From JBCCGR01 sp039029195 (GTDB lineage: Bacteria > Pseudomonadota > Alphaproteobacteria > Rhizobiales > Rhizobiaceae): a stretch of 64,000 nucleotides of DNA. Positions within the stretch are counted from its first letter, which is position 1. Each line of letters starts with the position of its first letter. The notes beneath the pieces are model-generated. The model did not search any database. It saw only the letters and a program-made list of their open reading frames with translations, and was not told where the DNA came from. Of this stretch, positions 62,101-64,000 are shown piece after piece. A program made the position numbers and the translations under genes. The stretch is from NCBI GenBank assembly GCA_039029195.1, contig JBCCGR010000022.1, forward strand, positions 12,949 through 76,948, read 5' to 3'.

Positions 62101-63699
62101 ATGAAATACCTGACAAGACTATTTGCTGCAGCGGCACTGTCGGCAACGATGCTGACGGGCTTCACTGTGAAAGACGCTGATGCCGGAGGCACGTTGCGGC
62201 TCGATGAAGTCGCAGTCGGCGAACTGGATCCCGGCAAAGCTTCGGACTATGCAGATTCAATTTTGATGTTCAATGTCTACGACACGCTAGTGCTACCCAA
62301 ACAGGGTGGCCCGGGCCATGTTCCGCATCTGGCAGAAAGCTGGTCGTCAGACGGCAACAGCTATACGTTCAAGCTGCGGTCGGACGTCAAATTCCAGTCT
62401 GGCAATTCGCTTACAGCAGAAGATGTGGTGTTTTCGCTGGATCGGCTGAAAACCCTTGGCAAAGGCCTGTCTTACCTATTTAGCAGTGTTGAAAAAGCCG
62501 AAGCAGTGGACGCATCCACCGTTAAATTTACACTGAGCAACCCTTCTGCCGCTTTTGTTGCCTCGCTGGTTCGCCTGCCGATTATCGACAAGAAAACGGT
62601 GATGGCCAATCTCGGTGAAGGCGATGGCGAGATGAAGGATTGGGGCGAGGCCTATCTTTCCGCCAACAGTGCAGGCACTGGCGCCTACAAGGTTGTTTCG
62701 CACAACCCGCAGGAAGAAACCGTTATGGAGAAAAACGGCGGTTATTTCCTCGGTATTGCTGATGCAGCGCCGGATACGGTGCGTTTGCGTTACGGCCTGG
62801 AAGCAGCAACGGTTCGCACGCTGATCGCGCAGGGAGAGCACGACATTTCTTCACAATGGTTGCCACCAGAAGTGATGAAAGCACTCGCCAAGGATGGTGC
62901 GCAGCTTTTGTCAGAATCCGGCACCGGCGCGTTCTACGTGAAGATGAACACCACGAAGGCACCGCTGGATGATGTCAATTGTCGGCTGGCGCTTGCCAAA
63001 GCCTTCGACTATGGCGCGGCCATCAAGATGATCGCCATCACCGATGATGTGTCGCAGGGAAGTGCGTCAACCGGCGCGATTCCGGTCGGCATGTTCGGCG
63101 CAAACCCCGCCGATGCCACTTTGACACGCGATCTCGACGCAGCCAAAAAGCACCTCGCCGCCTGCAAGCACAAGCCAGAGGATTTCACGCTCGAGCTCTC
63201 CTGGATTGCAGAGGTGCCACTGGAAGAACGGTTTGCTTTGTTGATGCAGGCCAACTTCACAGAACTTGGCATCAAGTCCGAGATCAAGAAACTGCCGTGG
63301 GCATTGTTTGCTGAGCAGGTGTCCAAGCCGGAAAACACGCCTCACATTTCACAGCTGTTCGTCAACGCCAACACTGGCGATCCGGACACTTTGATGTTTG
63401 GCCAGTACCATTCTTCCACGTCCGGAACCTGGCAATCGCCGGAATATCTGAAGGATGCAGAGGTCGATAAGCTTCTGGAGGCTGGCAAGACCGGGGCGAC
63501 CGATGCCGACCGTCAGAATGCCTATGCCGCGCTCAACAAGCGTCTGATGGAGATCGCTCCAACAATCTACGGTTATGACCGCAACTCCGTGTTTGCGGCC
63601 AGCAATCGCGTCAAAGTGCCGGCCCTATCCGATCCATCAAAAGCATTCGGTCTTGATGGCATGGGCTTTTCCTTCCGTTTGATGGAAATGACCGAATAA
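62101..63699 (+). CDS. ABC transporter substrate-binding protein, family 5
   Basis: A 532-residue periplasmic binding protein. Signal peptide LTRLFAAAALSATMLTGF, likely cleaved near DADAGG. Then GGTLRLDEVAVGELDPGKASDYADSILMFNVYDTLVLP, a typical SBP_bac_5 lobe (LAESWSSDGNSYTFKLRSDVKFQSGNSLTAEDVVFSLDRL) and KGTGAYKVVSHNPQEETVMEKNGGYFLG-like sequence. Its ligand is unknown; the upstream XRE-cupin regulator suggests an amine or amino compound. It ends just before a hairpin and a DppB-type permease gene. Confidence 0.88.
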   Translation: MKYLTRLFAAAALSATMLTGFTVKDADAGGTLRLDEVAVGELDPGKASDYADSILMFNVYDTLVLPKQGGPGHVPHLAESWSSDGNSYTFKLRSDVKFQSGNSLTAEDVVFSLDRLKTLGKGLSYLFSSVEKAEAVDASTVKFTLSNPSAAFVASLVRLPIIDKKTVMANLGEGDGEMKDWGEAYLSANSAGTGAYKVVSHNPQEETVMEKNGGYFLGIADAAPDTVRLRYGLEAATVRTLIAQGEHDISSQWLPPEVMKALAKDGAQLLSESGTGAFYVKMNTTKAPLDDVNCRLALAKAFDYGAAIKMIAITDDVSQGSASTGAIPVGMFGANPADATLTRDLDAAKKHLAACKHKPEDFTLELSWIAEVPLEERFALLMQANFTELGIKSEIKKLPWALFAEQVSKPENTPHISQLFVNANTGDPDTLMFGQYHSSTSGTWQSPEYLKDAEVDKLLEAGKTGATDADRQNAYAALNKRLMEIAPTIYGYDRNSVFAASNRVKVPALSDPSKAFGLDGMGFSFRLMEMTE

Positions 63700-63770
63700 G
63701 GGGGAGCAATCTTAGGGTTGGGAAGCGCAGGCCACATGGCAGCACCCTGCCCGTCGATTGAACCCAAAAT

Positions 63771-63796
63771 GCAGGCCGCTTCTCCCGGCGGCCTGC
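63771..63796 (+). terminator. Hairpin between binding protein and permease genes
   Basis: GCAGGCCGC (63771-63779) and GCGGCCTGC (63788-63796) are perfect 9-bp arms with an 8-base loop, followed by AAATTTT. It lies between the family-5 binding protein and the first permease, the same arrangement as the hairpin between ugpB and ugpA. Confidence 0.65.
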
Positions 63797-63842
63797 AAAT
63801 TTTCCCAAACTCTGTGCGAACCCGCCAACCCTTTGAGCATCA

Positions 63843-64000
63843 ATGACCCCCGTAGTTCGTCTTCTCACCCATCGACTTGCCATGTCGCTGGTGGTTCTGG
63901 TGGGCGTTTCGATGCTGATATTCGCGATTGCGCGCATCATTCCGGGTGATCCGGCGCGCATTGCTCTTGGACCCAATGCCACCCCGGAGCAGGTGACCAA
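63843..64000 (+). CDS. ABC transporter permease, DppB type (5' part, runs off the window)
   Basis: The first 52 codons of a permease: VVRLLTHRLAMSLVVLVGVS and LIFAIARIIPGDPARIALGP, the membrane-entry helix and the PGDPAR motif that opens DppB/NikB proteins. The reading frame is open to the right edge and no stop is seen. Its ATG at 63843 has no strong ribosome-binding site. It is the expected partner of the binding protein gene upstream. Confidence 0.85.
   Translation, partial: MTPVVRLLTHRLAMSLVVLVGVSMLIFAIARIIPGDPARIALGPNATPEQVT

Overview
The window looks like chromosomal DNA of a marine or otherwise saline-adapted alphaproteobacterium of the order Hyphomicrobiales (Rhizobiales). I base this on sequence only: moderate-to-high GC throughout, the rhizobial gene order ftsB-pdhA-pdhB-DUF5076-pdhC-lpd, the order rlpA-dacC-tmk-holB-metG-tatD-MBL hydrolase that rhizobia conserve, many Tat-type signal peptides, and a sodium-pumping NADH:quinone reductase of the kind found in marine bacteria. 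I see no insertion sequence, phage, CRISPR array, tRNA or rRNA gene.

Layout. 1-8.6 kb: an endonuclease/exonuclease/phosphatase-fold protein, FtsB, and the pyruvate dehydrogenase complex (pdhA, pdhB, a DUF5076 protein, pdhC, a GNAT acetyltransferase, lpd). 8.6-13.7 kb: an ArsR-type regulator facing two small ABM/NIPSNAP-fold proteins across paired palindromes, then exported and small enzymes, a 2-oxoglutarate-dependent oxygenase, an M20 peptidase and a DOPA-dioxygenase-like protein. 13.7-18.3 kb: a DMT exporter, an orphan sugar-type ABC permease, an AmpD-fold amidase and two exported proteins of unknown role. 18.3-21.0 kb: a GT2 / LAB_N / GT39 set that resembles lipid A sugar-modification systems. 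21.0-28.5 kb (minus strand): housekeeping genes for replication, translation and the cell wall. 28.6-30.5 kb: a VOC protein and a MetE-like methyltransferase. 30.7-38.2 kb: nqrABCDEF on the minus strand, with its maturation genes apbE and nqrM divergent, plus a 56-residue membrane protein. 38.5-43.7 kb: a CBS-pair protein and the sn-glycerol-3-phosphate importer ugpBAEC. 43.9-45.1 kb: a CsoR/RcnR-family metal sensor with an RcnA-type exporter behind a clear palindromic operator. 45.1-52.2 kb: an FAD amine-oxidase-like enzyme, a GST-like protein and a complete family-5 (peptide/nickel type) ABC importer. 52.3-60.9 kb (minus strand): a complete form I aerobic CO dehydrogenase cluster, coxC-M-S-L-D-E-F-G. 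61.4-64 kb: an XRE-cupin regulator with two copies of a clear operator, followed by the start of a second family-5 ABC importer that runs off the window.

How the genes fit together. Pyruvate dehydrogenase supplies acetyl-CoA and NADH. NADH is oxidised by the Na+-NQR, whose FMN cofactors are attached by ApbE. CO dehydrogenase can feed extra electrons from trace CO into the same quinone pool. Together with several importers for phosphoesters and organic nitrogen compounds, this gives the picture of a heterotroph that supplements its energy with CO (carboxydovore) in a sodium-rich, nutrient-poor habitat. Most of the novelty is in regulation: several near-perfect palindromes sit next to regulators or key operons, and a 37-bp promoter-like direct repeat precedes two neighbouring transcription units.
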